Source of the DNA: Hyphomicrobiales bacterium
Lineage (GTDB): Bacteria; Pseudomonadota; Alphaproteobacteria; Rhizobiales; Rhizobiaceae
DNA: 64,000 nucleotides
Reading direction: 5' to 3'
NCBI GenBank assembly: GCA_900489925.1
Contig: UEHQ01000002.1
Coordinates: 770,636-834,635, forward strand
Part shown: piece after piece, positions 8,027-16,792 of the stretch
How the letters are laid out: every line of letters starts with the position of its first letter
Numbering within the stretch: position 1 is the first letter of the stretch
The notes under the pieces: generated by a model
The model's input: only the letters and a program-made list of their open reading frames with translations
What the model was told of the DNA's origin: nothing
Database searches by the model: none
Program-made: the position numbers and the translations under genes

Positions 8027-9604
8027 ATGTTGACTCCGGTTCGTGCAGCGTCAAATGCAAGTTTTTCGGCTCAGGGACAGAGCGCGTCCCTCAATGCCGA
8101 CAGCCTAGTGCGCGCCGCAACGGCGATTGCACCGGTTCAACAAGTCGAGACGACGGATTTGAATTCGGCGATCGCAGGCAAGCTGAGCATTCTCCTGCTC
8201 GCTGTCCGCGAACGGATGGTGGAGGCACTGCTCGACGCTCTCAAGACGACCGGCGATGCTATTGCTCTGCCGCGTGATGATGCGGAGACCAATCTTGTCT
8301 TTGCCTCCCGCCTCGCCGAGGCCATCCAGAAGCTGCCGGCATCGAAGATCGCGCAGATCGAACGGCAGCTTGTCGCGCAAGGTCACGATATCCCGGTGCG
8401 CCTTCTGGTCGAGGCGCTCAAGAATCCGACCGGCCCGGAAGCCGCTCGTGTTGTCGCCTATCTCGAAACCATGCGCTACAAGGACCGCGATCTCGTAGCG
8501 CGCGCCGTCAACCGTTCCTATGGCCAGAATGACGCCGCGCCGCGCCAGGAACAACGCGCGGAAATCAGTATCCAGCGAGAGAACCGTCCCGTCGCCAACA
8601 AAGTAACGGTCCCGACGCAGAGCGAGCGAGCGAGCGAGACGCCGGCAAAGACCATAGTCACGGCGGCTGCCACCGGCGACACCAAGTCGACTGAAAGACC
8701 CGTGTCGACCGGTCAGATCGCCAACGTCGCAGATGCTCGCCTCGGCGAGAAGATTTCGACCGCGACGATGAAGGAAGCGCAGCAGCCCTCCGAGGCGAAA
8801 AGTGCCGCCTTCAAACCGGAAGATACCGATCGCATCATCGCCGACACCGCTGAAAGCACAGCGCCGATAGAACCAGAACCAGCGCCGGTGGCAGCAAAGG
8901 CTGATCCCATCATCCCGAAGAGCTGGGCCGGCATTCCCGCCTCCTTGTCGGAGGACGCGACGGATCTGATCGTTGCTATCATCCGCGATCAGGAGAGCGA
9001 AACCTTGCTGGAGGCGGCCGATATCGATCCCGCGGTGGACATCGACGTCATTCTCGATGACGCCCTGATTGGCGACATTCCCGACGAGCTGATCCGACCA
9101 TCCGATCAGCCGGCACTGCAGGCAGTGGTTGCCCGTCAGGCGTCTCCACTCACGGCCCAACCGGCGCTGGATGCGGCGGCGATCAATGCAGCCGCGAACC
9201 GACAGACAACGCACGAAGCAGATCCGCGCCCCGCTGATGCGCCGACGATCGACATGGCCTACGCGCCCGTGTTGATGAAGATCGTCGAGGGCGTGCCGTA
9301 TGCGCCGCAGCCCTATCAGTTCGCCAAGGATGAGGCGGACGATAGCGGCTCCAGGGAAATGCATCGGGAAGACCACGACGCCGGACCACAATCCGACGAG
9401 CAGGAAGACGAAGGCGATTCGGACGCTCCGGCGGATGGCGCCGCAGACGAGCCGGCAATGCTTGCAGATGCCGACGATGCTCCCCCACCGGTCGCACAAC
9501 AGAACGACACGTCGATGCAGCTTCTTCCGGCACCCGGTCTGGCCATGCCGCCGGTGGCCGGGGAGGCCTATGCCCTTTACCGCCGCATGGTCGGCTGGGA
9601 ATAA
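8027..9604 (+). CDS. Hypothetical 525-residue protein, largely low complexity
   Basis: I do not recognise this protein. A SD-like GGAGCATGCC precedes the ATG at 8027. Residues about 30-165 look helical and compact, with repeated AxxIxKLPASKIAQIERQL-type helices. Residues about 170-300 are rich in A, T, P, E and look disordered. A second ordered patch covers about 305-365 (acidic, many I, D and L), and about 430-505 is strongly acidic before a conserved-looking AYALYRRMVGWE end. There is no signal peptide or membrane helix. It is a stand-alone gene with its own terminator. Coding is supported by length and consistent codon use. Confidence 0.65.
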   Translation: MLTPVRAASNASFSAQGQSASLNADSLVRAATAIAPVQQVETTDLNSAIAGKLSILLLAVRERMVEALLDALKTTGDAIALPRDDAETNLVFASRLAEAIQKLPASKIAQIERQLVAQGHDIPVRLLVEALKNPTGPEAARVVAYLETMRYKDRDLVARAVNRSYGQNDAAPRQEQRAEISIQRENRPVANKVTVPTQSERASETPAKTIVTAAATGDTKSTERPVSTGQIANVADARLGEKISTATMKEAQQPSEAKSAAFKPEDTDRIIADTAESTAPIEPEPAPVAAKADPIIPKSWAGIPASLSEDATDLIVAIIRDQESETLLEAADIDPAVDIDVILDDALIGDIPDELIRPSDQPALQAVVARQASPLTAQPALDAAAINAAANRQTTHEADPRPADAPTIDMAYAPVLMKIVEGVPYAPQPYQFAKDEADDSGSREMHREDHDAGPQSDEQEDEGDSDAPADGAADEPAMLADADDAPPPVAQQNDTSMQLLPAPGLAMPPVAGEAYALYRRMVGWE

Positions 9605-9630
9605 ATCGGCTTTCAACGAACCAAAACAAA

Positions 9631-9667
9631 GAACCCGCCGGATCGCTCCGGCGGGTTCTCTTATTCT
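9631..9667. terminator. Bidirectional intrinsic terminator
   Basis: A perfect 12-base stem GAACCCGCCGGA (9631-9642), TCGC loop and its complement (9647-9658) are followed by a T-rich stretch on both strands. It separates the convergent hypothetical gene and rpsA. Confidence 0.9.
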
Positions 9668-9688
9668 TCAAGCCATGACGGCTGGCGA

Positions 9689-11389
9689 TTATTCGCCGCG
9701 GTTCTTCAGAGCCGCGCCGAGGATGTCGCCGAGCGAAGCGCCAGAGTCGGACGAACCGAACTGAGCAACGGCTTCCTTCTCTTCAGCGATTTCCAGAGCC
9801 TTGATCGAAAGCATGACCTTGCGGTCCTTCTTCGAGAAGTTGGTGACGCGAGCGTCAACCGTCTGGCCAACCGAGAAGCGCTCCGGACGCTGGTCGTCGC
9901 GATCGCGAGCGAGGTCAGCGCGGCGGATGAACGAGGTGATGTCTTCGTGGTCTACGAGCTTCACTTCGATGCCACCGTCGTTGACGGCGATGACTTCAGC
10001 CGAAACAACAGCGTTCTTGCGCAGGTCGCCGGAAGCAGCAGCTTCGCCGACCGAGTCCTTGCCGAGCTGCTTGATGCCGAGCGAGATGCGCTCCTTTTCG
10101 ACGTCTACATCGAGAACGACGGCCTTAACGACATCGCCCTTGTTGTATTCTTCGATGACCTGTTCGCCCGGACGGTTCCAGTCGAGGTCGGAGAGGTGCA
10201 CCATGCCGTCAACATCGCCGTCGAGGCCGATGAACAGGCCGAATTCGGTCTTGTTCTTGACTTCGCCTTCGACTTCAGTGCCGGCCGGATGGTTGCGAGC
10301 GAATGCCGCCCACGGGTTTTCCAGGGTCTGCTTGAGGCCGAGCGAAATACGACGCTTGGACGGATCGACTTCGAGAACGACGACTTCGACTTCCTGGCTC
10401 GTGGACAGGATCTTGCCGGGGTGTACGTTCTTCTTGGTCCAGGACATTTCCGAGATGTGGATCAGGCCTTCGATGCCCGGCTCCAGCTCGACGAACGCAC
10501 CGTAGTCGGTGATGTTCGTGACGGTACCGGAAATCTTCTTGCCTTCCGGATACTTGGCCTGGATGCCATCCCACGGATCCGACTCGAGCTGCTTCATGCC
10601 GAGCGAGATGCGGTGGGTTTCCTGGTTGATGCGGATGATCTGAACCTTGACCTGCTGGCCAATGGACAGGATTTCCGACGGATGGTTCACACGGCGCCAT
10701 GCCATGTCGGTGACGTGCAGCAGGCCGTCGATGCCGCCGAGGTCAACGAACGCACCGTAATCGGTGATGTTCTTGACGACGCCGTCAACAACCTGGCCTT
10801 CTTCGAGGTTCTGAACGATTTCAGAACGCTGCTCGGCACGGGATTCTTCGAGAACCGTACGACGCGATACAACGATGTTGCCGCGACGCTTGTCCATCTT
10901 GAGGATTTCGAAGGGCTGCGGGTTGTGCATCAGCGGGGTAACGTCGCGGATCGGACGGATGTCGACCTGTGAACGCGGCAGGAAGGCAATCGCGCCGTCG
11001 AGGTCAACCGTGAAGCCGCCCTTGACCTGGTTGAAGATAACGCCTTCAACGCGCTCACCAGCTTCGAACTTGGCTTCGAGCTTGACCCAGCTCTCTTCGC
11101 GGCGAGCCTTTTCGCGCGACAGAACAGCTTCGCCGAGTGCGTTTTCGATGCGCTCAACGTAAACTTCGACTTCGTCGCCGACCTTGAGCGTGCCGTCCTT
11201 GGCCTTGGCGCCGAATTCCTTGAGCAGAATGCGACCTTCGACCTTGAGGCCAACGTCGACAACGGCGGAGTCCTTCTCGATTGCCGTTACGATACCCTTG
11301 GTTACATAGCCTTCAGCCAGATCGTTCTTGGCAAAGGATTCTTCCAGAAGGGCCGCGAAATCTTCGCGAGAGGGAGTAGCTACTGACAT
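9689..11389 (-). CDS. rpsA: 30S ribosomal protein S1
   Basis: 566 residues with six S1 RNA-binding domains in tandem, each with the GxVxxxxxYGAFVDL-type core; the two N-terminal ones are divergent and bind the ribosome in this family, the rest hold mRNA for initiation. The ATG at 11389 follows an AGGAGA ribosome-binding site, and a 22-base hairpin lies directly upstream of it, which may serve autoregulation. cmk is 167 bases upstream on the same strand, the widely conserved cmk-rpsA pairing. A strong terminator follows. Confidence 0.98.
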   Translation of the reverse strand: MSVATPSREDFAALLEESFAKNDLAEGYVTKGIVTAIEKDSAVVDVGLKVEGRILLKEFGAKAKDGTLKVGDEVEVYVERIENALGEAVLSREKARREESWVKLEAKFEAGERVEGVIFNQVKGGFTVDLDGAIAFLPRSQVDIRPIRDVTPLMHNPQPFEILKMDKRRGNIVVSRRTVLEESRAEQRSEIVQNLEEGQVVDGVVKNITDYGAFVDLGGIDGLLHVTDMAWRRVNHPSEILSIGQQVKVQIIRINQETHRISLGMKQLESDPWDGIQAKYPEGKKISGTVTNITDYGAFVELEPGIEGLIHISEMSWTKKNVHPGKILSTSQEVEVVVLEVDPSKRRISLGLKQTLENPWAAFARNHPAGTEVEGEVKNKTEFGLFIGLDGDVDGMVHLSDLDWNRPGEQVIEEYNKGDVVKAVVLDVDVEKERISLGIKQLGKDSVGEAAASGDLRKNAVVSAEVIAVNDGGIEVKLVDHEDITSFIRRADLARDRDDQRPERFSVGQTVDARVTNFSKKDRKVMLSIKALEIAEEKEAVAQFGSSDSGASLGDILGAALKNRGE

Positions 11390-11400
11390 GAAATCTCCTG

Positions 11401-11422
11401 CGTGTCCGGATATCTGGACACG
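11401..11422 (-). promoter_or_regulatory. rpsA leader hairpin adjoining the ribosome-binding site
   Basis: CGTGTCC (11401-11407) mirrors GGACACG (11416-11422), with GATATC at the centre. The hairpin ends one base from the AGGAGA ribosome-binding site (11394-11399) of rpsA. S1 represses its own translation in Escherichia coli through leader structure; that this hairpin does the same is inference. Confidence 0.5.
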
Positions 11423-11556
11423 TATGCGCCGGTTGGTTCGTGTTGAATGAGCCTGATCCCCGTCCGCCCTCTCATCGAAGGCAATCCGGCGCTTGGACGG
11501 AATTTCAGGCTGTCTTGCAAGGCGAGTCGGGCAAAGCCCTGAGCAAACGCCTCAAT

Positions 11557-12216
11557 TCATGTATTTCGGTTCAAGGCCGCATCGATGATCGATTTCGCAG
11601 CTTGAAACGCGGCCTCTATACTCATTTCCGACGTATCAAGCAAGTGCGCGTCTTCCGCTGGTTTCAAAGGGCTGTCGGCTCGTCCCATGTCGCGTTCGTC
11701 GCGCCGTTTGACGTCCTCGAAAATCTCCTCGTAGTCGGCCGGGCCTCCCCTGCCAATAATCTCGTCATAGCGGCGTCGGGCACGTACCTCCGGCGAGGCC
11801 GTCACGTAGAGCTTCACCGGCGCCTGCGGGCAGACCACGGTTCCGATATCGCGACCGTCGAGCACGGTGCCCGGCTGCTTTTCCGAAAACCGGCGCTGTG
11901 CCTCCACCAGCGCGCGACGCACGGACGGCATGACAGCAATCTTCGATGCAGCTTCGCCGATCTCGTGTTTCGAGAGTATGTCGCGATCCAGACCGCCGAG
12001 TTCAACCTCGCGAGCAATCTTTTCGGCGATTATTTCATTATCGAGGGGCAGGCCGGCGTCGAGCAGCGCCTTCGCCGTTGCGCGATAGGTCAGGCCGGTA
12101 TCGAGATGATGGAAACCATAGGCCTCGGCAATCTGGCGCGATAACGTGCCCTTGCCGGCCGCGGCCGGCCCATCGATGGCGATCGTGAAGTTCTGCGTGG
12201 TCATGGATGCACTCAT
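11557..12216 (-). CDS. cmk: Cytidylate kinase
   Basis: 219 residues. It phosphorylates CMP and dCMP to the diphosphates. The P-loop GPAAAGKGT lies at 16-24, followed by the [10 protein letters not shown] substrate segment and the DGRDIGT motif of the CMP kinase family, and an RRDERDxxR lid. The ATG at 12216 overlaps the stop of the upstream PaiB-like gene as ATGA, supporting this start and translational coupling; an ATG four codons later is the alternative. rpsA follows on the same strand. Confidence 0.97.
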   Translation of the reverse strand: MSASMTTQNFTIAIDGPAAAGKGTLSRQIAEAYGFHHLDTGLTYRATAKALLDAGLPLDNEIIAEKIAREVELGGLDRDILSKHEIGEAASKIAVMPSVRRALVEAQRRFSEKQPGTVLDGRDIGTVVCPQAPVKLYVTASPEVRARRRYDEIIGRGGPADYEEIFEDVKRRDERDMGRADSPLKPAEDAHLLDTSEMSIEAAFQAAKSIIDAALNRNT

Positions 12217-12866
12217 TCCGTGGTCAATCCGCCGTAATGGCGAACGAGGTCGATCATCTCGGCCTGATCCGGCATTTCGCTAAGCCCTGTCGCGACCCCT
12301 TCGCGATCGGCAACCGGTCGGTTCTGGCTGACCTTCCACTTGCCTTCGATCGAGGAGATTTCGATTTCGATGCCGACGATGCCTTTCATCTGCGCACGGA
12401 TGAAATCGTCCGGCGCGTCGCCGACCGCCCACGGCTTCTCCCGCGCCCCTTCCTGCTGACGGGTGATCGCGGTGATTTGCGCCAGAAGCCAGTTCGCGTC
12501 CTCGATCACCCGCGCTGAGCCCTTCGCCTGCACGATGGCATAGTTCCACGTCGGCACGACCTTGCCGGTCTCCTGCTTGGTCTTGTACCAGGACGGCGTG
12601 ACGTATGAATTGGCACCCTGGAACACCGCAAGCACCTCGGCGCCGGCCTCAATATCCCGCCATTGCCCGTTGGCTCTCGCGACATGTAGGCGCAGCGTCC
12701 CCTTTTGCGAGGCGGCAGCATCCAGAAGGAAGGGCACGGGGTTGGCGATCAGGCCCGACTGGCCGGCGGTGATGAGCAGGCCAAGTGGATGGGCGCGGAC
12801 CAACGCATGCTGGGTATCGAGATCGTCTTCTCTGAAGTGCGGGGGCTGATACATCGGGCGATCCAT
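12213..12866 (-). CDS. PaiB-like FMN-binding protein
   Basis: 217 residues, matching the PaiB / FMN-binding negative transcriptional regulator family: MYQPPHFRE near the N terminus, [29 protein letters not shown] and WKVSQNR. The fold is a flavin-binding split barrel. In Bacillus subtilis PaiB is tied to repression of sporulation and protease genes; the role in proteobacteria is unclear. It overlaps cmk by four bases and occupies the slot where related bacteria usually have aroA. The start could also be the ATG at 12854, four codons in; neither has a strong ribosome-binding site. Confidence 0.85.
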   Translation of the reverse strand: MDRPMYQPPHFREDDLDTQHALVRAHPLGLLITAGQSGLIANPVPFLLDAAASQKGTLRLHVARANGQWRDIEAGAEVLAVFQGANSYVTPSWYKTKQETGKVVPTWNYAIVQAKGSARVIEDANWLLAQITAITRQQEGAREKPWAVGDAPDDFIRAQMKGIVGIEIEISSIEGKWKVSQNRPVADREGVATGLSEMPDQAEMIDLVRHYGGLTTE

Positions 12867-13102
12867 TCGGGTGCCGGGGCAATGCCGGCTTTCCCTTGCA
12901 AATGAACAATATCCGGGTCACTAACACAATGGACGGTGCCGGTCATCCAGTCGTTGCGTAACTAGCATGAGCAAAGCATGAAGTTTGGCTTTGACATGTA
13001 AGGCTGCAACGATTATGGGGACCGGCTTATAAATTCCGAACAGAACGCCGGTTTTAACGGCATTTGCCGAATCTAGGTTCGGCCATTCTCACGAGGCTAA
13101 CA

Positions 13103-13489
13103 GTGGCGAAAGCGGAACTTGGAACCAAGCGTACCGATCCGGAAACCGGCAAGCGATTTTACGACCTGAACCGGGATCCGATCGTTTCTCCTTACACAGG
13201 CAAGTCCTACCCCCTCTCCTACTTCGAGGAAACCTCGGCCGCTGCTGCCGCAGAAGCCCAGGACGAAGAAGAGGTCGCGGAAGTCGATGCCGAAAGCACG
13301 GAAGTCGAACTGGTCTCGCTCGAGGACGCCGATGAAGGCGCATCCGGCGACGACATTCCTGATATGGGCGATGACGACGTCGAAATCGAAGGCGATGACG
13401 ACGATACCTTCCTCGAAGCTGACGAAGACGACGATGACGACGACATGAGCGACATCATCGGCGTGACCGGCGACGAAGACGAAGTCTGA
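13103..13489 (+). CDS. TIGR02300 family protein with acidic tail
   Basis: 128 residues of a conserved alphaproteobacterial family of unknown function. The first 40 residues hold the family signature AELGTKR, then FYDLNRDPIVSPYTG; the rest is low complexity and very acidic, ending in long D/E runs (about residues 50-128). The GTG start at 13103 is preferred because the family begins at (M/V)AKxELGTKR and an ACGAGG ribosome-binding site precedes it; an ATG at 13064 would add 13 unrelated residues. It stands alone before a strong terminator and tRNA-Ala. Confidence 0.88.
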   Translation: MAKAELGTKRTDPETGKRFYDLNRDPIVSPYTGKSYPLSYFEETSAAAAAEAQDEEEVAEVDAESTEVELVSLEDADEGASGDDIPDMGDDDVEIEGDDDDTFLEADEDDDDDDMSDIIGVTGDEDEV

Positions 13490-13502
13490 TCCGATAACTA
13501 TC

Positions 13503-13539
13503 GGCCCGGACGAGAAAATTTCGCCGGGCCTATTTTTTT
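13503..13539 (+). terminator. Intrinsic terminator after the TIGR02300 gene
   Basis: GGCCCGG (13503-13509) pairs with CCGGGCC (13524-13530), with extra CGA/TCG pairing inside, followed by TATTTTTTT. Confidence 0.9.
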
Positions 13540-13543
13540 GGGC

Positions 13544-13572
13544 TTGCCATCTCCGAAAACCGGAAGTAATAA
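13544..13572 (+). promoter_or_regulatory. Predicted promoter of tRNA-Ala
   Basis: TTGCCA (13544-13549), a 17-base spacer and TAATAA (13567-13572) lie 71 bases ahead of the mature tRNA and after the preceding terminator. Confidence 0.5.
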
Positions 13573-13642
13573 GCCGCCACTTCCTGAGGCAAAGCGCTTC
13601 GCGAAGCATCCCAGGCCCGGCCACAAACCGGACCACCCTGAT

Positions 13643-13718
<76 letters not shown>

Positions 13719-13922
13719 AATCTTCCTTCTTCTGAGTTCTAGTCCGATGCTCGATCCTTTGTGACGTTCCGCATCACCTGAATTTGATCGCCTGGTGCGT
13801 CACTTTGCAGCGCGCTGAAGCTTCGCCTGCCAGTAATTTCGCCCAGTTCGCGCCGTTTAACGCTGCCGCAAATGCGGAGGCTGACCTCCAGACTGTACGC
13901 TGGCTAGCTGCGGAGGCGCGCA

Positions 13923-14246
13923 ATGTCACAAGATACGCATGGCCGGAAAATCGCTCTTTCCCATCATATCCTGCCGACCTCCGGTACGATGATCGGCATC
14001 TGCATGACATTGATCGGCCTGGTGAAGGTCACGGAGCTCAAAGGGCAAAGCAGTCATGTCGACGAATATGCCGCCCTCGCGACGCTGGTGTTCCTCGCCA
14101 GTGCAATGAGCTCATATTTGTCGTTGCGGATGGAGGACAATGTGGTGGCAAGCAGACGGCTGGAACTGTTCGCAGACCAGTGCTTTCTGCTGGGCCTTGT
14201 CGCAATCGTCGGAATCGGGGTGCTGTTCGCGTACTCGGTGATCTAG
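13923..14246 (+). CDS. Small membrane protein of unknown function
   Basis: 107 residues. A GGAGG ribosome-binding site lies just ahead of the ATG. After a polar N terminus there are three predicted membrane helices (about residues 20-36, 50-68 and 84-105) with a charged loop RMEDNVVASRRLE between the last two. I do not recognise the family. It lies just after tRNA-Ala and is convergent with a small exported protein, sharing a palindromic terminator with it. Confidence 0.65.
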   Translation: MSQDTHGRKIALSHHILPTSGTMIGICMTLIGLVKVTELKGQSSHVDEYAALATLVFLASAMSSYLSLRMEDNVVASRRLELFADQCFLLGLVAIVGIGVLFAYSVI

Positions 14247-14265
14247 CGGCGATCGGATTCGCAAA

Positions 14266-14285
14266 CGCCCGCCGGCCGGCGGGCG
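14266..14285. terminator. Palindromic hairpin between convergent genes
   Basis: CGCCCGCCGG is followed directly by its exact complement CCGGCGGGCG. There is no T run on either side, so it may act as a weak or Rho-assisted terminator or protect transcript ends. Confidence 0.55.
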
Positions 14286-14307
14286 CGTATCAGCCGTGCT
14301 TATCTAC

Positions 14308-14529
14308 TCAGGCCTTGCAAGCCGGCGATGACATCATGGCAGATTCAGCCAGCGCTTTCGTCTTGTGCGCGCCGCCGACCATCATTTCCATCTTGCCGTC
14401 TGGATGCTTGGAAACCACGCTGCATTTCGCACTGTCATGGGGATGCACAACGTAATAATGGGTTGCCGCCATTGTTGGAACGGCGCCAATTGCCAGGATC
14501 GCAATAGTCAAAGCTGTTTTCTTGATCAT
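14308..14529 (-). CDS. Small exported protein of unknown function
   Basis: 73 residues. A GGAGGAG ribosome-binding site precedes the ATG. Residues 1-21 form a Sec signal peptide ending in TMAA, leaving a mature protein of about 52 residues with two cysteines that could form one disulfide, and a YYVVHPHDSAKC segment. Similar short periplasmic proteins occur in rhizobia, with no known function that I can name. Confidence 0.7.
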   Translation of the reverse strand: MIKKTALTIAILAIGAVPTMAATHYYVVHPHDSAKCSVVSKHPDGKMEMMVGGAHKTKALAESAMMSSPACKA

Positions 14530-14760
14530 CGCACTCCTCCGTCAGTAGGACTGGCAGTGTTGTTGCCAGCTTGGAGGTAGCTATGGCCCGCCCCTACTTT
14601 GACAAAGCGTCATTTCGGCGCATGCAAGGGGAACGGGCATAGCAGGTCCGGCGGGGGTGAAAACGCGTGTAATTACGGCTGACGCGGTTGACCATGTCGC
14701 GCTTTCTTCATTATCGCATCGGATAAAGAGGTCGATCGAAATCCAGGGAGGCCGTGGCCG

Positions 14761-15546
14761 TTGTTTCTCTTTTCAAAACTTGTCTGGGTTTTCGGACAGC
14801 CGCTCTCTCTCGCTTTTCTTTTCGCGCTGCTCTCCGTGCTTCTGAGCTGCATCCGGTGGCGCAAGACGGGTATCGCGAGCGCGGCACTTGGAGCGCTCAT
14901 CCTTTTCGTCACGCTCTACACGAGCCTCGGTACCTATCTTCTGCAGGGACTGGAGGAGCGCTTTCCAAAGCCTGAGGATCCCGAAAACCTGCAGTGCATG
15001 ATCGTGCTTGGCGGTGCCTTCGAAAACGAGGTCAATACGGCGCGGCACGGCATCGAATTCAACGCCGGCGGAGACCGATTCATCGAAGCGCTGCGTCTTG
15101 CGCAGAAATACCCGCAATCTCGCATTCTGATTTCGGGCGGCGACGGCTCGATGTCGGGCATCTACGAGGGGGACGCCGTCACTTCCGCACGCTTCTTCCC
15201 GCTGTTCGGCGTCGGAAAGGAACGACTGGTCGAAGAGACGACATCGCGTACCACCTTTGAAAACGCGACGAACACCAAGGAACTCCTGGCAAGCCAGGGA
15301 CTGTCTGACTGCCTGCTGATCACGTCGGGCTACCACATGCCGCGCTCGGTCGGCATCTTTCGCAAGCAAGGAATCAATATCGTTCCCTGGCCGACCGATT
15401 ACCGGACCGACGGACATGAGGTCCTAGGGATCGACTTCACCCAGCCGAACCGGAACTCGCAGAACATGGCAACGGCCATTCGTGAGTGGTTCGGGCTCGT
15501 CGGATACTATTTTGCCGGGCGCACGTCAGCGCTCTATCCGGGCTAA
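14761..15546 (+). CDS. YdcF / ElyC-SanA family envelope protein
   Basis: 261 residues. It has two N-terminal membrane helices (about 8-30 and 36-62) and then a DUF218 domain (about 78-240) with the family's IVLGGAF, ILISGGDG, EETTSRTTFENA and ITSGYHMPRS motifs. Relatives such as ElyC and SanA influence envelope integrity and peptidoglycan assembly; the biochemical reaction is unknown. The TTG start at 14761 follows AGGGAGG at a good distance. The stop is six bases from that of a convergent exported protein. Confidence 0.85.
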   Translation: MFLFSKLVWVFGQPLSLAFLFALLSVLLSCIRWRKTGIASAALGALILFVTLYTSLGTYLLQGLEERFPKPEDPENLQCMIVLGGAFENEVNTARHGIEFNAGGDRFIEALRLAQKYPQSRILISGGDGSMSGIYEGDAVTSARFFPLFGVGKERLVEETTSRTTFENATNTKELLASQGLSDCLLITSGYHMPRSVGIFRKQGINIVPWPTDYRTDGHEVLGIDFTQPNRNSQNMATAIREWFGLVGYYFAGRTSALYPG

Positions 15547-15552
15547 CCCAGG

Positions 15553-16035
15553 CTATTTCTTGGAGATGGTCACGAACTTCGTGCCACGCACTCGGGCAGT
15601 GACCGTGCACTGCTCCTTTGTCGGGTCGGCATCCGGGCGGTCGCAGAACCGCGGATGCATCTTCATGGCCAGCACCATGTTGCCAAAACGCTGGACGAAG
15701 TCGTAGCCGTAGATCTGCGCGGTCGCGATCATGAAGTAGCCGCCTTCGGCGACCTGGAGGTAGAAGTTGTAGGTGCAGCCATCGTCGTTGCAGCCGGGCC
15801 CCTTCTCGCCGTCGCAGGTGAGTTCACCTTCATTGACCACCGCATCGATCAGGCCGTCATTGTTGATGTCCTGACGCGTTACGAAGGCGTCCGAGAACTC
15901 AGCCTTGGTGCACTGCTCCTGAAAGTGCTTCTTCTCGTATATCTCCGGATCGGAAAGCAACGATTGCTGAGCGAAGGCGGCAACGGGCATCACGAGGAAT
16001 GCGAGAAGGTTCAGGGCGATCAGGAGCGTTTTCAC
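15553..16035 (-). CDS. Exported protein with a calcium-loop-like motif
   Basis: 160 residues starting at GTG. Residues 1-22 are a Sec signal peptide (cleavage after AFA). The mature protein contains DINNDGLID at about 56-64, matching the DxNxDGxxD loop of EF-hand or dockerin-type calcium sites, and five to six cysteines that could form disulfides. I do not recognise a named family. It is divergent from the TRIC-type channel gene 120 bases away. Export is clear; calcium binding is inferred from the loop only. Confidence 0.7.
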   Translation of the reverse strand: MKTLLIALNLLAFLVMPVAAFAQQSLLSDPEIYEKKHFQEQCTKAEFSDAFVTRQDINNDGLIDAVVNEGELTCDGEKGPGCNDDGCTYNFYLQVAEGGYFMIATAQIYGYDFVQRFGNMVLAMKMHPRFCDRPDADPTKEQCTVTARVRGTKFVTISKK

Positions 16036-16155
16036 GGGTTTCTCTTTTGGCCGAATAGAGGGCTGTCAATCGATGACTTTGGCAGAGTCGCCTTGCGCCG
16101 CCCTTGCCGCCATGATTCATTCATCAGGATATCCTGTCGGTCTCCGGAGCACCGC

Positions 16156-16791
16156 ATGTCATTGTTCGTCTATCTGGATTATGCCGGCGTTGCGCTTTTT
16201 GCAGCGACTGGTGCGCTCGCAGCATCGCGCAAGCAGCTCGATCTGGTCGGCTTCCTGTTTTTTGCGATCGTGACCGGGGCCGGCGGCGGCACAGTGCGCG
16301 ACATGGTTCTCGGTCGTGTGCCGGTGTTCTGGGTCTTGAACCCGACCTATATCCTAGTTTGCTGCGCCGCCGGCATCATCGTCTTCTTCACGGCCCATCT
16401 GGTCGAGTCACGCTATCGCTTGCTGATATGGCTCGATGCCGTCGGACTGTCGGCTTATTCCGTCATGGGCGCCGCCAAGGGCCTTGCGGCAACGGGTTCG
16501 CCGACGATCGCCATCGTCACCGGCACATTAACCGCGACGTTCGGCGGGATCCTGCGCGATCTGCTTGCCAACGAGCCATCGGTGCTGTTGCGGCCGGAAA
16601 TCTATATCACCGCAGCGCTGATCGGCTCCGGCATCTTCACGGCCGCGAATGGGCTTGATCTACCCATATACTCGGCGTCCGCCGTGGGTGTGCTTGCGGC
16701 CTTTGCCGTCCGCGGCGGTGCGCTCTATTTCGGCTGGACGATCCCGACCTACAAGGCCAAGCCCGGCCGGCACCCTGACGATGTGATGTAG
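16156..16791 (+). CDS. TRIC / UPF0126 family cation channel protein
   Basis: 211 residues with seven predicted membrane helices built from two repeats, each with the family's glycine-rich GxxxRD signature: GAGGGTVRDMVLGRVP (about 42-57) and TFGGILRDLLANEP (about 130-143). Bacterial members (YicG-like, UPF0126) are trimeric potassium-permeable channels. A CCGGAG site precedes the ATG at 16156; an open frame continues upstream to 15655 but has no family similarity. It is convergent with irr, with one base between the stops. Confidence 0.9.
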   Translation: MSLFVYLDYAGVALFAATGALAASRKQLDLVGFLFFAIVTGAGGGTVRDMVLGRVPVFWVLNPTYILVCCAAGIIVFFTAHLVESRYRLLIWLDAVGLSAYSVMGAAKGLAATGSPTIAIVTGTLTATFGGILRDLLANEPSVLLRPEIYITAALIGSGIFTAANGLDLPIYSASAVGVLAAFAVRGGALYFGWTIPTYKAKPGRHPDDVM

Positions 16792-16792
16792 C

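Noticed and set aside
15655..16155. Upstream extension of the TRIC-type protein frame
   Set aside because: It is antisense to the exported-protein gene; family similarity starts at 16156 after a CCGGAG site.
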